A stretch of 64,000 bases of DNA from the NCBI RefSeq assembly GCF_001578185.1, contig NZ_CP011008.1, positions 3,748,001 to 3,812,000 on the forward strand, given 5' to 3'. Shown here piece after piece: positions 44,708 through 55,277 of this stretch; the stretch's first letter is position 1, and the number at the start of each line of letters is the position of its first letter. The notes beneath the pieces are model-generated. The model made no database searches and had not been told where the DNA came from. It saw only the letters and a list, made by a program, of their open reading frames with translations. The position numbers and the translations under genes were made by a program. This DNA is from Peribacillus simplex (GTDB taxonomy: Bacteria; Bacillota; Bacilli; Bacillales; DSM-1321).

Positions 44708-45190
44708 ATGAAAACGCAACGTATTTTCCCGGGAACCGTTTTAATCGGTTTCGGACTCTATTTTTTTCTTGAACATTCCCAAATGGAAATCTTTCCAGGC
44801 TTTTATAGCTGGCCCACTTTATTATGCATAGTCGGTGCCGCCTTCTTGGTTCAGGCCTATAGCGGTAATGAATATGAATCCATCCTGCCAGGAGTCATCC
44901 TACTGGGATTCGGGGCTCACTTCCATATTGTAGCAAACCTTGATATTTGGCCGGATAATATAGGTATCTTTATTTTAATCATCTCACTGGGATTTATTCT
45001 CCGGGCACGTAAAACAAATTCTGGAATGTTTCACGGGATGGTATTATTCATCATCTCGATCCTTTTCTTGTTCTATGATAAAATCACAACGTCTTTCGGG
45101 ATTGTTGAAACAAATACGGCGGACATCGAAAGGTTTTGGCCATTTGCCTTGATGGCAATCGGCATCTACTTTTTGGTTCGAAAAAAGTAA
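44708..45190 (+). CDS. ysxD: Polytopic membrane protein (ysxD position; LiaI/LiaF-like helices)
   Basis: A 160-residue protein with about six hydrophobic segments and repeated PGxxLxGFGxxF units (IFPGTVLIGFGLYFFLEH, ILPGVILLGFGAHFHIV). These resemble the LiaI-LiaF transmembrane region seen in many Firmicutes sensors of envelope stress. AGGAGGATAAA precedes the ATG. In B. subtilis ysxD, a membrane protein of similar size, lies between hemA and ysxC. The symbol is given by position, since I cannot verify sequence identity. Confidence 0.65.
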   Translation: MKTQRIFPGTVLIGFGLYFFLEHSQMEIFPGFYSWPTLLCIVGAAFLVQAYSGNEYESILPGVILLGFGAHFHIVANLDIWPDNIGIFILIISLGFILRARKTNSGMFHGMVLFIISILFLFYDKITTSFGIVETNTADIERFWPFALMAIGIYFLVRKK

Positions 45191-45230
45191 AACTTCAGCC
45201 GAGTCGCATTTCATGCGAATTTCATAATGA

Positions 45231-45266
45231 AAAAGGGTATTCCAAATGCGGAATACCCTTTTCTTT
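45231..45266. terminator. Bidirectional terminator between ysxD and ysxC
   Basis: AAAAGGGTATTCC (45231-45243) pairs perfectly with GGAATACCCTTTT (45250-45262) around AAATGC, with further Ts on the plus side and As on the minus side. It stands between convergent genes. Confidence 0.9.
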
Positions 45267-45847
45267 TACATATATTTCTTAAGGACGCCCCAAGCTTGTT
45301 CCTTACCTTCGCCTGTTTCACCCGAGAAAAGAAGCAATTCATCTTCTCTTTCCATATTTAACGTTTGGCGTGTTATTTTCAAGTGCTTCTGCCATTTGCC
45401 TTTTGGAATTTTATCCGCTTTTGTTGCAATTACGATCCTGGGCAGGTCATAATGCTTCAGGAATTCATACATTGCGATATCATCCTTTGTAGGCGGATGA
45501 CGCAAATCGACGATCAGAAGCGCAGCGCGGAGCTGATCACGGGAAGTGAAGTACGTTTCGATCATCCTTCCCCAAGCATCACGCTCCGTTTTTGAAACCT
45601 TTGCATAGCCATAACCCGGTACATCAACAAAATGGATTGCTTCATTTATGATGTAAAAATTCAAGGTCTGCGTTTTACCCGGTTTAGAGGATGTGCGCGC
45701 CAAGTTTTTTCGATTGATCATTTTGTTGATGAAACTGGATTTACCAACATTGGAACGGCCCGCCAAGGCAAATTCCGGTATTGGAGTATTGGGATATTGC
45801 TCAGGCTTTACAGCGCTGATGACAATATCTGAACTTGTCACTTTCAT
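45266..45847 (-). CDS. ysxC: YsxC/EngB, ribosome-assembly GTPase
   Basis: Essential GTPase for 50S subunit assembly. The 193 residues show G1 [14 protein letters not shown] (about 31-44), G3 [12 protein letters not shown] (about 72-83) and G4 [11 protein letters not shown] (about 138-148). The ATG overlaps the lonA stop by 4 bases, the standard lonA-ysxC couple in Bacillus. Confidence 0.97.
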   Translation of the reverse strand: MKVTSSDIVISAVKPEQYPNTPIPEFALAGRSNVGKSSFINKMINRKNLARTSSKPGKTQTLNFYIINEAIHFVDVPGYGYAKVSKTERDAWGRMIETYFTSRDQLRAALLIVDLRHPPTKDDIAMYEFLKHYDLPRIVIATKADKIPKGKWQKHLKITRQTLNMEREDELLLFSGETGEGKEQAWGVLKKYM

Positions 45848-48165
45848 TCGTTCACACCTACCAATGCATGCTCAAGGACTTCATCGACGTGTGAAACTGG
45901 AACAAATGTTAATGCTTTACGGACACTTTCCGGGATATCATCAATATCCTTTTCGTTATTTTGCGGGATGATGATTTTCGTAAGTCCTGCGCGATGGGCC
46001 GCTAAAGATTTTTCTTTAAGCCCGCCGATCGGAAGAACCCGTCCGCGTAATGTAATTTCGCCTGTCATGCCTACCTCTTTTCTGATCGGCCTATTAGTAA
46101 GGGCCGATATTAACGCTGTTGCAATCGTGATGCCTGCAGAAGGACCATCTTTAGGGACGGCACCTTCGGGGACATGAATATGAATATCATATTTTTCATG
46201 GAAGTTCGTATCAATATGAAGTTTTTCAGTTTTCGAACGGACATAACTGAAAGCAGCCTGGGCTGACTCTTTCATTACATCGCCAAGCTTTCCTGTCAGG
46301 ATAAGCTTGCCTTTACCCGGTGACAAGGAAACCTCGATTTGCAGCGTATCGCCACCAACCGATGTGTAAGCTAAACCATTAGCTACTCCTACTTGGTTTT
46401 CGACTTCCGCCTGTCCATAATGGAACATGGTTTTCCCTAAAAACTCCTCGACATTCTTTTCAGAAATGACGACCCGCTTTTTATCTCCGGACACGATGAT
46501 TTTTGCAGTCTTACGACAAATGCTTGCAAGCTGTCGCTCCAGACTCCGAACACCGGCTTCCCGGGTATAATAACGGATGATTTTGGTAAGTGCTTCCTCA
46601 CGGATTTGCAATTGTGTCTTCATTAAACCATGGTTTTCCAACTGTCTTGGCAGTAAGTGATCCTTGGCTATATGAAGTTTCTCTATCTCAGTATAACCTG
46701 CAATCGAAATGATTTCCATACGATCACGAAGCGGGCCTGGAATAGATCCCAAATTATTCGCAGTCGCTATGAACATGACTTTGGAAAGATTATACGTTTC
46801 TTCAATATAATGATCACTGAAATTATGATTTTGCTCCGGATCGAGCACCTCCAGCATCGCTGCAGATGGATCTCCCCTAAAGTCATTGGACATCTTATCC
46901 ACTTCGTCCAGTAAAAAGACAGGATTGATCGTTCCAGCTTTTTTCATGCCTTGGATGATCCTTCCCGGCATCGCCCCTACATATGTGCGGCGATGTCCGC
47001 GGATTTCTGATTCATCACGCACCCCGCCTAAAGATATACGGACGAAATTCCTATTCAGGGATGAAGCAATCGATTTAGCCAGACTTGTTTTCCCGACGCC
47101 GGGTGGTCCAACTAAGCAAAGGATCGGTCCCTTCAATGAATTGGTCAATTGCTGGACGGCTAAATACTCAAGCACCCGTTCTTTCACCTTTTCCAATCCA
47201 TGGTGGTCCCTGTTCAGGATCTTTTCAGCTTTGTGAATATTCAAGTCATCTTTAGTCGCTTTGGACCAAGGAAGCGAGATCAACCATTCGATATAATTAC
47301 GGATGACAGAACTCTCGGCAGAGCTTGACGGAACTTTTTCATAACGGTCCAATTCCTTTAATGCCGTTTCTTTAATATGCTCAGGCATATCCGCTTCTTC
47401 TATCTTTTCGTTGAGGACCTCAATTTCCCCTGTTTTTCCTTCTTTATCGCCCAATTCCTTTTGGATCGCTTTCATTTGTTCACGTAGGTAATATTCTTTT
47501 TGGGTCCGTTCCATCGAACGCTTAACACGCTGGCCAATTTTTTTCTCGAGAAAAAGAACTTCTTTCTCGTTATTGATGATTTCGATCACCCGGCTTAAAC
47601 GCTTTTTCATATCAATGGTCTCAAGCACTTCTTGCTTCTCCTTCAACTTCAAAGGCAAATGGGATGCGATTATATCCGCTAATCTCCCTGGCTCTTCAAT
47701 ATCGGAAGTGGACGAAAACGTTTCACCGGTTATTTTCTTGGACATTTTTATGTATTGTTCAAAATAATCCAGCAGGGTGCGCATTAATGCTTGATGTTCA
47801 GCATCCTTTTCATCACTGTCTTCATATATTTTAATCTTGGCACCATAATGTGTCTCATAATCGTAAAATTCAATGACCTCTGCCCGGTTCAATCCTTCCA
47901 CTAACACCCGGATTGTACCATTCGGAAGCTTCAGCATCTGTTTTACCTTTGTTAAAGTTCCCATAGTAAATAAATCTTCTTCACCTGGTTCGTCCAACGA
48001 AACATCTTGTTGTGTCGTCAAAAATATAAGATGGTCTTCCACCATTGCTTTCTCAAGGGCTTGTACCGATTTATCTCGGCCTACATCTAAATGAAGTACC
48101 ATTGTTGGATATACAAGCAGTCCTCTAAGCGGCAGGAGGGGGACGATGATTTCTTGATCAGTCAT
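45844..48165 (-). CDS. lonA: ATP-dependent protease LonA
   Basis: AAA+ serine protease degrading misfolded and regulatory proteins. The 773 residues have an N-terminal substrate domain (about 1-300, [19 protein letters not shown]), Walker [16 protein letters not shown] (about 353-367) and Walker [11 protein letters not shown]. The protease domain has catalytic Ser in [10 protein letters not shown] (about residue 676) and Lys in [14 protein letters not shown] (about 719). Usual Lon length. It is separated from lonB by a 240-base region that contains the lonB terminator. Confidence 0.98.
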   Translation of the reverse strand: MTDQEIIVPLLPLRGLLVYPTMVLHLDVGRDKSVQALEKAMVEDHLIFLTTQQDVSLDEPGEEDLFTMGTLTKVKQMLKLPNGTIRVLVEGLNRAEVIEFYDYETHYGAKIKIYEDSDEKDAEHQALMRTLLDYFEQYIKMSKKITGETFSSTSDIEEPGRLADIIASHLPLKLKEKQEVLETIDMKKRLSRVIEIINNEKEVLFLEKKIGQRVKRSMERTQKEYYLREQMKAIQKELGDKEGKTGEIEVLNEKIEEADMPEHIKETALKELDRYEKVPSSSAESSVIRNYIEWLISLPWSKATKDDLNIHKAEKILNRDHHGLEKVKERVLEYLAVQQLTNSLKGPILCLVGPPGVGKTSLAKSIASSLNRNFVRISLGGVRDESEIRGHRRTYVGAMPGRIIQGMKKAGTINPVFLLDEVDKMSNDFRGDPSAAMLEVLDPEQNHNFSDHYIEETYNLSKVMFIATANNLGSIPGPLRDRMEIISIAGYTEIEKLHIAKDHLLPRQLENHGLMKTQLQIREEALTKIIRYYTREAGVRSLERQLASICRKTAKIIVSGDKKRVVISEKNVEEFLGKTMFHYGQAEVENQVGVANGLAYTSVGGDTLQIEVSLSPGKGKLILTGKLGDVMKESAQAAFSYVRSKTEKLHIDTNFHEKYDIHIHVPEGAVPKDGPSAGITIATALISALTNRPIRKEVGMTGEITLRGRVLPIGGLKEKSLAAHRAGLTKIIIPQNNEKDIDDIPESVRKALTFVPVSHVDEVLEHALVGVNE

Positions 48166-48369
48166 TTCCTGACACCTCCATCTAATTAGTATCGTCGTTG
48201 TAAACTATTTACCCATGTTCTCAACCTTTTAACAATTCTATCCTATTTATATAGAAGTGTCTATTCGTTTACCTTAACACGTTTCGACTGCTATTATTAT
48301 CTCCAATATTAGATAAAAAAGCACGTCTTAACAGTGTTTATTTTTTTGAGGACCCCCATTATGGTCCTT

Positions 48370-48404
48370 AAAATGCCCCGGTTCTGTTTTAATCCGGGGC
48401 ATTT
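48370..48404 (-). terminator. Terminator of lonB
   Basis: AAATGCCCCGG (48371-48381) pairs with CCGGGGCATTT (48394-48404) around an AT loop, with TTAAGG on the minus-strand 3' side. It begins directly at the lonB stop and leaves about 200 bases for the lonA promoter, for which I saw no clear CtsR box. Confidence 0.8.
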
Positions 48405-48407
48405 CCT

Positions 48408-50078
48408 TTATACGCTTTCTTTTTTCGATAGGTCTAAGGATGTGAGAATTTGTTCCGACATCAGTTCCTTTTTCAGTGCCTGATCCAGCACTTCTTTCAC
48501 ATTCGAAACTGTAATGATTTCTATATCCTTGATCTCAGATAGCATCGGCTGCATGTTATCGGCAGGGATGATTACTTTCTTTGCCCCGGCAAGTTTTGCT
48601 GCCTTGATTTTCGGAATGACTCCGCCAATCGGTTTAACACCGCCATGAATGCTAATTTCTCCAGTCATCGCTAATGTGTGATCTACAGGGATTTTATAAA
48701 TGGCCGAGTAAATGCCTGTTGCCATTGCAATTCCAGCAGAAGGACCATCTACAGGACTTCCGCCCGGAAAGTTGACATGGATATCGAATTGATCGGCAGG
48801 CACTCCCATCGATCGTAAAACCGTAATCACATTTTCAATCGAACCTTTTGCCATGCTTTTGCGGCGAATCGACTTGCCATTCCCACCGCCAATACTCTCT
48901 TCTTCGACAATGCCGGTAATATTAATCGAACCTTTTTCATCAGGGGCGGCCATGACCATGACCTCGATTTCCAGCAATGCCCCGCTGTTGGGACCGTAGA
49001 CTGCAAGACCGTTGACAAGGCCTATTTTAGAATTTGATTCTATTTTCCTGTCCATTCTTTGGGTAAGTTGGCTGCTATGTGCCATCCAATCAATATCTTC
49101 TTCTCTGATAAAAGTCCTGTTTTCATTAATTGATATTCCTGCAAGAGTCTGAATCATGTTGACAGCTTCCCTGCCATTTCGGGCATAATCCGAAATCGAC
49201 TGCAAGCCTTTTTCACTGATGGTAATTCCAACTTTATCGGAGGCATTCTTAGCCACAGTGATTATTTCTTCCCTGTCAAGTTCACGAAAAAACACTTCTA
49301 TGCATCTCGAGCGTATCGCAGGTGCGATTTCATTTGGCGTTCTAGTTGTGGCCCCAATCAATCGAAAGTCAGCCGGAAGTCCATTTTTAAAAATATCATG
49401 GATGTGAGTGGGAATACTTTGATTTTCCTCTTGGTAATAGGCACTTTCCAGAAAGACCTTGCGATCCTCCAATACCTTCAACAGTTTATTCATCTGTATT
49501 GGATGAAGCTCCCCTATTTCATCAATGAACAGTACGCCTCCATGAGCATTGCTTACTGCACCTTGCTTTGGCTGCGGAATGCCAGCCTGTCCCATCGCCC
49601 CGGCCCCTTGATAGATTGGATCATGCACAGAACCGATCAGCGGATCGGCAATCCCCCGTTCATCGAACCTGGCGGTGGTGGCATCCAGTTCAACAAACAC
49701 TGCCGAATTCTTAAAAGGGGACTTACCATTTTTCTTAGCCTCTTCCAAAACAAGTCTGGCCGCTGCTGTTTTCCCTACCCCTGGAGGACCATAAACTATC
49801 ACATGCTGGGGATTTGGTCCACATAAAGCAGCCTTTAAAGATTTAATGCCATCTTCCTGACCGATGATTTCATTAAATGTGCTTGGTCTAACCTTCTCCG
49901 CCAATGGCTCTGTTAACGAAATCGATCTCATCTTCCGTAATTGGTCCATTTCCTTACGTGAATCACGGTCAATGGAAACTTTTTGTGTCCGCTGGCCTTT
50001 CAATAAGTTCAAAAAATACAATCCAATAATGATCCCAAAAAACAGCTGGATAAACAACGCCAATCCTGTCCAATTCAT
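48408..50078 (-). CDS. lonB: LonB, membrane-associated sporulation Lon protease
   Basis: Lon-like protease expressed in the forespore in B. subtilis, where it localises to the forespore membrane. About 556 residues from the ATG at 50076-50078 (after GGAGGG), matching the B. subtilis start. One N-terminal transmembrane helix (about 4-24, GLALFIQLFFGIIIGLYFLN) is followed by a Walker A ([17 protein letters not shown], about 93-109), a sensor/Walker B (GGVLFIDEIGELHP) and a C-terminal Lon protease domain. That domain has Ser in PVDGPSAGIAM and Lys in GGVIPKIKAAKLAG. An upstream 24-codon extension in the same frame lacks similarity. Confidence 0.95.
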   Translation of the reverse strand: MNWTGLALFIQLFFGIIIGLYFLNLLKGQRTQKVSIDRDSRKEMDQLRKMRSISLTEPLAEKVRPSTFNEIIGQEDGIKSLKAALCGPNPQHVIVYGPPGVGKTAAARLVLEEAKKNGKSPFKNSAVFVELDATTARFDERGIADPLIGSVHDPIYQGAGAMGQAGIPQPKQGAVSNAHGGVLFIDEIGELHPIQMNKLLKVLEDRKVFLESAYYQEENQSIPTHIHDIFKNGLPADFRLIGATTRTPNEIAPAIRSRCIEVFFRELDREEIITVAKNASDKVGITISEKGLQSISDYARNGREAVNMIQTLAGISINENRTFIREEDIDWMAHSSQLTQRMDRKIESNSKIGLVNGLAVYGPNSGALLEIEVMVMAAPDEKGSINITGIVEEESIGGGNGKSIRRKSMAKGSIENVITVLRSMGVPADQFDIHVNFPGGSPVDGPSAGIAMATGIYSAIYKIPVDHTLAMTGEISIHGGVKPIGGVIPKIKAAKLAGAKKVIIPADNMQPMLSEIKDIEIITVSNVKEVLDQALKKELMSEQILTSLDLSKKESV

Positions 50079-50228
50079 CGTATTCCCTCCTGCACTCTCC
50101 AAGTTTGTCATTTCTGTTAGTATCTCCTTTGGAAGGGCGAAATTATCCAAAAATTTCGTGTTGTAAATTTTGGGGTTTTCATCTCAAAGAACAGTATTTT
50201 CTCAATAAACATAAAAAAAGACAAAAGA

Positions 50229-50262
50229 AAAAAAGACTGCCAGGATGTACTGGCAGTCTTAC
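50229..50262 (-). terminator. Terminator of clpX
   Basis: On the minus strand AAGACTGCCAG and CTGGCAGTCTT pair perfectly around a 6-base loop (TACATC), followed by TTTTTTTC. It lies 13 bases past the clpX stop. Confidence 0.9.
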
Positions 50263-50274
50263 TTTTCCTATAAA

Positions 50275-51543
50275 TTAAGCAGATGTTTTCTTTCCTTGTC
50301 CTTTGATGGTTGTACCGTCTTTAAGGACGAGCTTTGGAGATTCATTTTTCGAAATCGTGCTGCCTGTGATTACACATTTTGCAACATCATCACGTGAAGG
50401 CAGATCGAACATCACTTCAAGAATGATGCCTTCAATGATCGAACGCAGACCACGTGCACCAGTTTTACGTTCAATTGCCTTTTTAGCAATTTCACTTAGC
50501 GCTTCCTGTTCGAATTCCAATTCAACATCGTCAAGCTCAAGCAATTTTTGATATTGCTTAACAAGGGCATTTTTCGGCTTTGTCAGGATTTCAATCAAAG
50601 CTGCTTCATCCAATTGCTCAAGAGTCGCAATTACCGGAAGACGCCCGATGAATTCCGGAATTAAACCGAAACGAAGCAAGTCTTCAGGAAGAACTTTTGA
50701 AAGCAACTCTTTTTCTGCAATATCATCCTTTTTCACGTCAGAGCCAAAACCAATGACTTTTTGACCAAGACGGCGTTTGATGATCGGTTCGATGCCATCA
50801 AATGCACCGCCACAGATGAACAAGATATTGGTCGTATCGATTTGGATGAATTCTTGATGTGGGTGTTTACGACCACCTTGAGGCGGTACGCTTGCAACCG
50901 TTCCTTCAAGAATTTTCAATAAAGCTTGTTGCACACCTTCACCGGACACGTCACGTGTAATGGAAGGATTCTCCGATTTACGGGCAACTTTATCGATTTC
51001 ATCAATATAAATGATGCCTTTTTCCGCTTTTTCCACATCATAATCAGCTGCTTGGATCAATTTTAGAAGGATGTTTTCGACATCTTCCCCAACATATCCA
51101 GCTTCTGTCAATGAAGTCGCATCAGCAATTGCAAAAGGAACATTCAGTAATCGCGCCAATGTTTGCGCAAGAAGGGTTTTCCCGCTTCCAGTCGGTCCGA
51201 TCAAGGCGATGTTACTTTTAGAAAGCTCAACATCGTCGACTTTGCTATTGGAATTGATACGTTTATAATGATTGTAAACAGCGACAGCCAAAGACTTCTT
51301 CGCCTGTTCTTGTCCAATCACATATTCGTCAAGAATTTCACGGATTTCCATAGGTTTAGGCACATCTCTGAATTCTACTTCTTCATCAGTCCCCAACTCT
51401 TCTTCGACGATCTCCGTACAAAGCTCGATACACTCGTCACAAATATATACACCTGGACCAGCAACCAGTTTACGGACTTGTTCTTGTGTTTTACCGCAAA
51501 AAGAACATTTTAACTGTCCTTTTTCATCATTAAATTTAAACAT
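50275..51543 (-). CDS. clpX: ClpX, unfoldase of the ClpXP protease
   Basis: AAA+ hexameric unfoldase that feeds ClpP. The 422 residues contain the N-terminal C4 zinc-binding domain ([14 protein letters not shown], about 13-26; [10 protein letters not shown], about 33-42), Walker [17 protein letters not shown] (about 115-130), Walker [15 protein letters not shown] and the sensor-2 GARGLR near the C-terminus. It follows tig by about 430 bases, with its own promoter likely in that gap. The neighbour order matches B. subtilis. Confidence 0.98.
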   Translation of the reverse strand: MFKFNDEKGQLKCSFCGKTQEQVRKLVAGPGVYICDECIELCTEIVEEELGTDEEVEFRDVPKPMEIREILDEYVIGQEQAKKSLAVAVYNHYKRINSNSKVDDVELSKSNIALIGPTGSGKTLLAQTLARLLNVPFAIADATSLTEAGYVGEDVENILLKLIQAADYDVEKAEKGIIYIDEIDKVARKSENPSITRDVSGEGVQQALLKILEGTVASVPPQGGRKHPHQEFIQIDTTNILFICGGAFDGIEPIIKRRLGQKVIGFGSDVKKDDIAEKELLSKVLPEDLLRFGLIPEFIGRLPVIATLEQLDEAALIEILTKPKNALVKQYQKLLELDDVELEFEQEALSEIAKKAIERKTGARGLRSIIEGIILEVMFDLPSRDDVAKCVITGSTISKNESPKLVLKDGTTIKGQGKKTSA

Positions 51544-51969
51544 GTACGTTCACCCCTTCAAATACTCTTCCAACTCTATTACATAGCGGTACCCGATTGT
51601 AAAAAAAAACCGGGCACACACCTACTTAAGCATTCCAAAATCCCTAGCATGTTTTGCATTTTATCATGTTCTTGGAAGTTTAGTAACAAAAATGCTCACG
51701 CGTCCGAGTTGTAAATATGTACAATAATCAATCAATATGTATTTGCCCTTTACCAGTATGCCCAAAACTTTTGATTTTTAAAATCAGGATTTGCTGTATA
51801 AATATGTATATGCGGTATTAGAACTAATCTACACTGAAATTCAAAAAAAATCAATCAGGAACTTACCGATATTTGAAATTTCCACTAATTCTCAATATGT
51901 ATAAAACAAGGCACGATTACTCGCGCCTTGTTTTTTAAGGAAATATTTAAATCTACTTATTTATAAAAA
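51544..51969. other. Gap between clpX and tig
   Basis: AT-rich 426 bases. The tig-side hairpin (51903-51936) occupies one end, and the rest presumably carries the clpX promoter. No coding frame of note and no operator that I can name. Confidence 0.5.
51903..51936. terminator. Terminator after tig
   Basis: AAAACAAGGC pairs with GCCTTGTTTT, with inner CG pairs, about 35 bases past the tig stop. T-runs appear on both strands, stronger on the plus side. Confidence 0.7.
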
Positions 51970-53262
51970 TTATTTTGCGTCAACTGTTTTGCTGTTTTCT
52001 ACCAAGAAGTCAATAGCTTTCTTAATTTTAAGATCGCCTTTGATTCCTTCTAAGTTTCCAAGAGCTTGTTTAATCGCATCAATTTCCATATTGTACATTG
52101 TAGCCATTTGTCCAAGCTCTGCTTCTACATCTTCGTCAGTCGCTTCAATTTTTTCAACTTCAGCGATTGCTTCAAGAGTCAGGCTCGTACGAACTTGTCC
52201 TTCAGCTTCTTCTTTCATTTGTGCTTTTAAAGCTTCTTCGTCTTGACCTGAGAATTGGTAGTAAAGTTCCAAATTAAGTCCTTGAGATTGAATGCGTTGA
52301 GAGAACTCATTCATCATGCGGTCCACTTCGTTTGAAATCATTGCTTCAGGAACGTCCATTTCTGCGCCTTCAACAGCTTTACCAATTACAGTGTTTTGTA
52401 TGAAGTTTTCTTCTTCGTGTTTTTTGTCATGCTCTAATTTATGTTTTGTTTTTTCTTTAAGTTCAGCCAAAGTTTCAACTTCGTCGTCGACATCTTTCGC
52501 GAACTCATCATCCAACTCAGGAAGTTGTTTAGTTTTGATTTCGTGAATTTTCACTTTGAATACAGCTGGTTTACCTGCAAGTTCAGCAGCATGATATTCT
52601 TCAGGGAAAGTAACTTCGATGTCTTTTTCAGCGCCAGTTTCAAGACCAACAAGCTGCTCTTCAAATCCTGGAATGAAAGAGTTTGAACCGATTTCCAATG
52701 AATGGTTTTCTGAAGCTCCGCCTTCGAATGCTTCACCATCAACGAATCCTTCAAAGTCAAGAACGACTGTATCGCCGTCAGCAGCTTGTCCTTCTTCTTT
52801 AACAACAAGCTCAGCTTGCTTCTCTTGCAAAGTTTTCAATTCGTTTTCAACATCTTCGTCAGTTACTTCAGTATTGAATTTTTCAACTTCAACACCTTTG
52901 TAATCTCCCAATTTAACTTCAGGCTTAACTGTTACAGTTGCAGTGAAGATCAGGTTTTCGCCTTTTTCCATTTTCTCGATGTCGATTTCTGGACGATCTA
53001 CAGGCTGGATTCCAGCTTCTTCGACAGCATTTGCATATGCATCTGGAAGAATGATATCAAGCGCATCTTGGTATAGTGATTCTACGCCGAATTTTTTTTC
53101 GAACATTTGACGTGGCATTTTACCTTTACGGAAGCCAGGTACATTTACTTGTTTCACTACTTTTTTGAAAGCTGCGTCTAAACCTTCGTTTACTTTTGCA
53201 GAGTCAACTTCAATTGTTAGTACGCCTTGATTACCTTCTTGTTTTTCCCATTTTACAGACAT
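51970..53262 (-). CDS. tig: Trigger factor
   Basis: Ribosome-bound chaperone and peptidyl-prolyl isomerase acting on nascent chains. About 430 residues from the ATG at 53260-53262 ([20 protein letters not shown], after GGAGGG). The N-terminal domain carries the ribosome-binding signature [15 protein letters not shown] (about 41-55), followed by an FKBP-type PPIase domain (about 160-245, [19 protein letters not shown]) and the C-terminal helical arms. In-frame codons upstream of the ribosome site are not part of the protein. It is monocistronic with its own promoter. Confidence 0.97.
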   Translation of the reverse strand: MSVKWEKQEGNQGVLTIEVDSAKVNEGLDAAFKKVVKQVNVPGFRKGKMPRQMFEKKFGVESLYQDALDIILPDAYANAVEEAGIQPVDRPEIDIEKMEKGENLIFTATVTVKPEVKLGDYKGVEVEKFNTEVTDEDVENELKTLQEKQAELVVKEEGQAADGDTVVLDFEGFVDGEAFEGGASENHSLEIGSNSFIPGFEEQLVGLETGAEKDIEVTFPEEYHAAELAGKPAVFKVKIHEIKTKQLPELDDEFAKDVDDEVETLAELKEKTKHKLEHDKKHEEENFIQNTVIGKAVEGAEMDVPEAMISNEVDRMMNEFSQRIQSQGLNLELYYQFSGQDEEALKAQMKEEAEGQVRTSLTLEAIAEVEKIEATDEDVEAELGQMATMYNMEIDAIKQALGNLEGIKGDLKIKKAIDFLVENSKTVDAK

Positions 53263-53408
53263 GTGTTTCCCTCCAAAAAATCTATATACTTCAATAATAA
53301 GCATTGGATGAATATGCTTTGCAAGTGTAACAAGTCATCCCTCAAATATCCCCAAAAAAAATATTGGGAAATCGTCAAAACCTGACGATTATACATTACA
53401 ACCACTAC

Positions 53409-53436
53409 ATTATACCACAGGTTTAATCTGTTACAA
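53409..53436 (-). promoter_or_regulatory. Promoter of tig
   Basis: On the minus strand TTGTAA (complement of 53431-53436) and TGGTATAAT (the -10 is the complement of 53409-53414) are spaced 16 bases apart, an extended -10. The 140-base leader includes a perfect AATCGTCA/TGACGATT hairpin (53370-53390). Confidence 0.7.
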
Positions 53437-53446
53437 CAGCAATAGC

Positions 53447-54481
53447 TTAAATAATGGGATAAGAAATTTCCTCAATTTCTTTTAAATAGGATAGGATATC
53501 CGCAACGGTTTCTTCATCAGCCAGATAAAGGTCAGCCAAGTCACTCCCAAAAACTTCCCCAGTCATGTATTCTTCCGCTAAGGCATGATAGGCAGCTGCC
53601 CACGCCGCAAATCTTTCTGGTCCAGGTTCAAAGGGATACAATATAAAGGAATGACGGTCAATCAAACTATGGACCATTTCAAATAAGCTCGGATTTTCCT
53701 GACTGATTTCCTCTTCAGTCAGGCCGGTGACCTTCTTATAGAAGTCCGTCTCCTTCACACTTTTCAATTCCCTTGGTATGACCGACTTCGTTTGATTGAA
53801 TTTCCTTAGTGTCACTTCCTCGTTGTATTCCTGGTCAATAAGAATGTTAAGGAGCATCGTTTTAAAGAAAGGGTGTCCCTCATCATTTTGTAGAAATTGT
53901 GCGATTTCCGGGATAAATGGTCGAATATTGATATTCGTTAGTTTTGAAATGACCATGAACATTTCATTATCCATTTTCCCTTCAAAAAGATCATTCTCCT
54001 GCAATTCCTCTGCAAGCTGCTGATTTTGCCTTTCCTTTTCTTCTTTTTTATCCTCAAGGGCCCTTTTACTGAACTGAAGCATCTTTTCGAAATGTTCCTC
54101 TTTATCAAAGGGAATTTGGCTCTCTTCAAATAGCAGCTCGATTGTCGTGACCATTTCCTGATGCTCGCCTAATTGCAGCAGTACCATCAAATAGATATTG
54201 ATAAGTTGAAAATAGTCGCCTATGCCTTTATTCAGCATCTCTATACACAACTCTTTTGACTCCTCATAATACTCAAGTTCTACTAGTGAGACTACAAGCC
54301 CCATGCAAACTTCATCATTTTCGGGCTCATACTCCCTGGCTTGGCTGAAAAGCTGTGCAGCCGCTTTAAAGTTTCTGTTCCCAAGCTCGTCAAGCCCTTT
54401 TGCAATCAGCCTTTCACCGAGATTTGGAAAGGCGATAATCTTGGTTTCTCCGGCCTTCTTTTGGTTGTTCTCATTATCCAT
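53447..54481 (-). CDS. ysoA: TPR-repeat protein YsoA
   Basis: A 344-residue tetratricopeptide protein of unknown function. TPR-like helices are visible near residues 25-125 (GLDELGNRNFKAAAQLFSQA, then EYEPENDEVCMGLV; ELEYYEESKELCIEMLNKG), followed by a Glu/Lys-rich linker and a helical C-terminal part. Position between tig and leuD matches B. subtilis ysoA. No catalytic motif. Probably a protein-protein interaction module. Confidence 0.88.
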   Translation of the reverse strand: MDNENNQKKAGETKIIAFPNLGERLIAKGLDELGNRNFKAAAQLFSQAREYEPENDEVCMGLVVSLVELEYYEESKELCIEMLNKGIGDYFQLINIYLMVLLQLGEHQEMVTTIELLFEESQIPFDKEEHFEKMLQFSKRALEDKKEEKERQNQQLAEELQENDLFEGKMDNEMFMVISKLTNINIRPFIPEIAQFLQNDEGHPFFKTMLLNILIDQEYNEEVTLRKFNQTKSVIPRELKSVKETDFYKKVTGLTEEEISQENPSLFEMVHSLIDRHSFILYPFEPGPERFAAWAAAYHALAEEYMTGEVFGSDLADLYLADEETVADILSYLKEIEEISYPII

Positions 54482-54591
54482 CCTATTTTCCGCCTCACCG
54501 TTCGCTTTTTGAAAAACAGTTTAGCATGTAATAGCAGGAAACACAAAATTATATGGACGGATGAACGCCATTCCGTCTTAACCAGGTTCCT

Positions 54592-54627
54592 CAAAAAAAA
54601 AACCGCATCCTTTCAAATGAAAGGATG
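54592..54627 (-). terminator. Terminator of the ilv-leu operon
   Basis: On the minus strand CATCCTTTCA and GAAAGGATG pair around a short loop, followed by CGG and about ten Ts. It lies about 20 bases past the leuD stop. Confidence 0.85.
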
Positions 54628-54649
54628 ACGGGAAAATGACATTCTTCAA

Positions 54650-55249
54650 TTAAATGCTCGATACAGCCTTTTCTTGCGATTCATAGGCAGAAATCTTTTG
54701 ATCATATTGCAGGGTTATCGAAATTTCATCCCAGCCCTTAATAAGCATTTCCTTCCAATATGGATGGATGTCAAAGCTTGTTTCAAACCCTTGGCCATCT
54801 TTCAATGTCTGATTGGGAAGGTCGATAGTCAACTCATAATCAGTTGCCGACACCCTCTCCATTAAATACTTTACTTCAGCCTGGGTTAAAGCGATGGGGA
54901 CCATGCCATTTTTCATGCAATTACTTTTAAAGATATCAGCATAAGACGGTGCGATGATGATATCGAATCCATAGTCTTTCAATGACCACGGAGCATGCTC
55001 ACGAGAAGAACCGCAGCCAAAATTTTCACCTGCTATTAAAATGGACGCGTTTTTATTATGGGGCTGATTCAATTCAAAATCAGGACTTTCTTTTCCATTC
55101 TCATCAAAACGCCAGTTATAGAATAAAAATTCTCCAAATCCGCTTCGCTCAATCCGTTTTAAAAATTGCTTTGGAATGATTTGGTCCGTATCCACGTTTT
55201 TACGGTCAAGTGCCGCCGCTCTTCCTTTGTAAATAGTAATGGGTTCCAT
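54650..55249 (-). CDS. leuD: 3-isopropylmalate dehydratase small subunit LeuD
   Basis: Small subunit of isopropylmalate isomerase in leucine synthesis. About 199 residues. Conserved DTDQIIPKQFLKRIERSGFG (about 20-39), GENFGCGSSREHAPWSL (about 73-89) and ADIFKSNCMKNGMVPI (about 103-118). The ATG at 55247-55249 follows GGAGGTG; the GTG just upstream lies within the ribosome site. Last gene of the operon, 28 bases after leuC. Confidence 0.97.
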   Translation of the reverse strand: MEPITIYKGRAAALDRKNVDTDQIIPKQFLKRIERSGFGEFLFYNWRFDENGKESPDFELNQPHNKNASILIAGENFGCGSSREHAPWSLKDYGFDIIIAPSYADIFKSNCMKNGMVPIALTQAEVKYLMERVSATDYELTIDLPNQTLKDGQGFETSFDIHPYWKEMLIKGWDEISITLQYDQKISAYESQEKAVSSI

Positions 55250-55277
55250 TCTCTGCACCTCCGGTTAATTCTTATTC

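Noticed and set aside
48166..48369. CtsR operator ahead of lonA
   Set aside because: No tandem AGGTCAAA-type heptads found in the gap.
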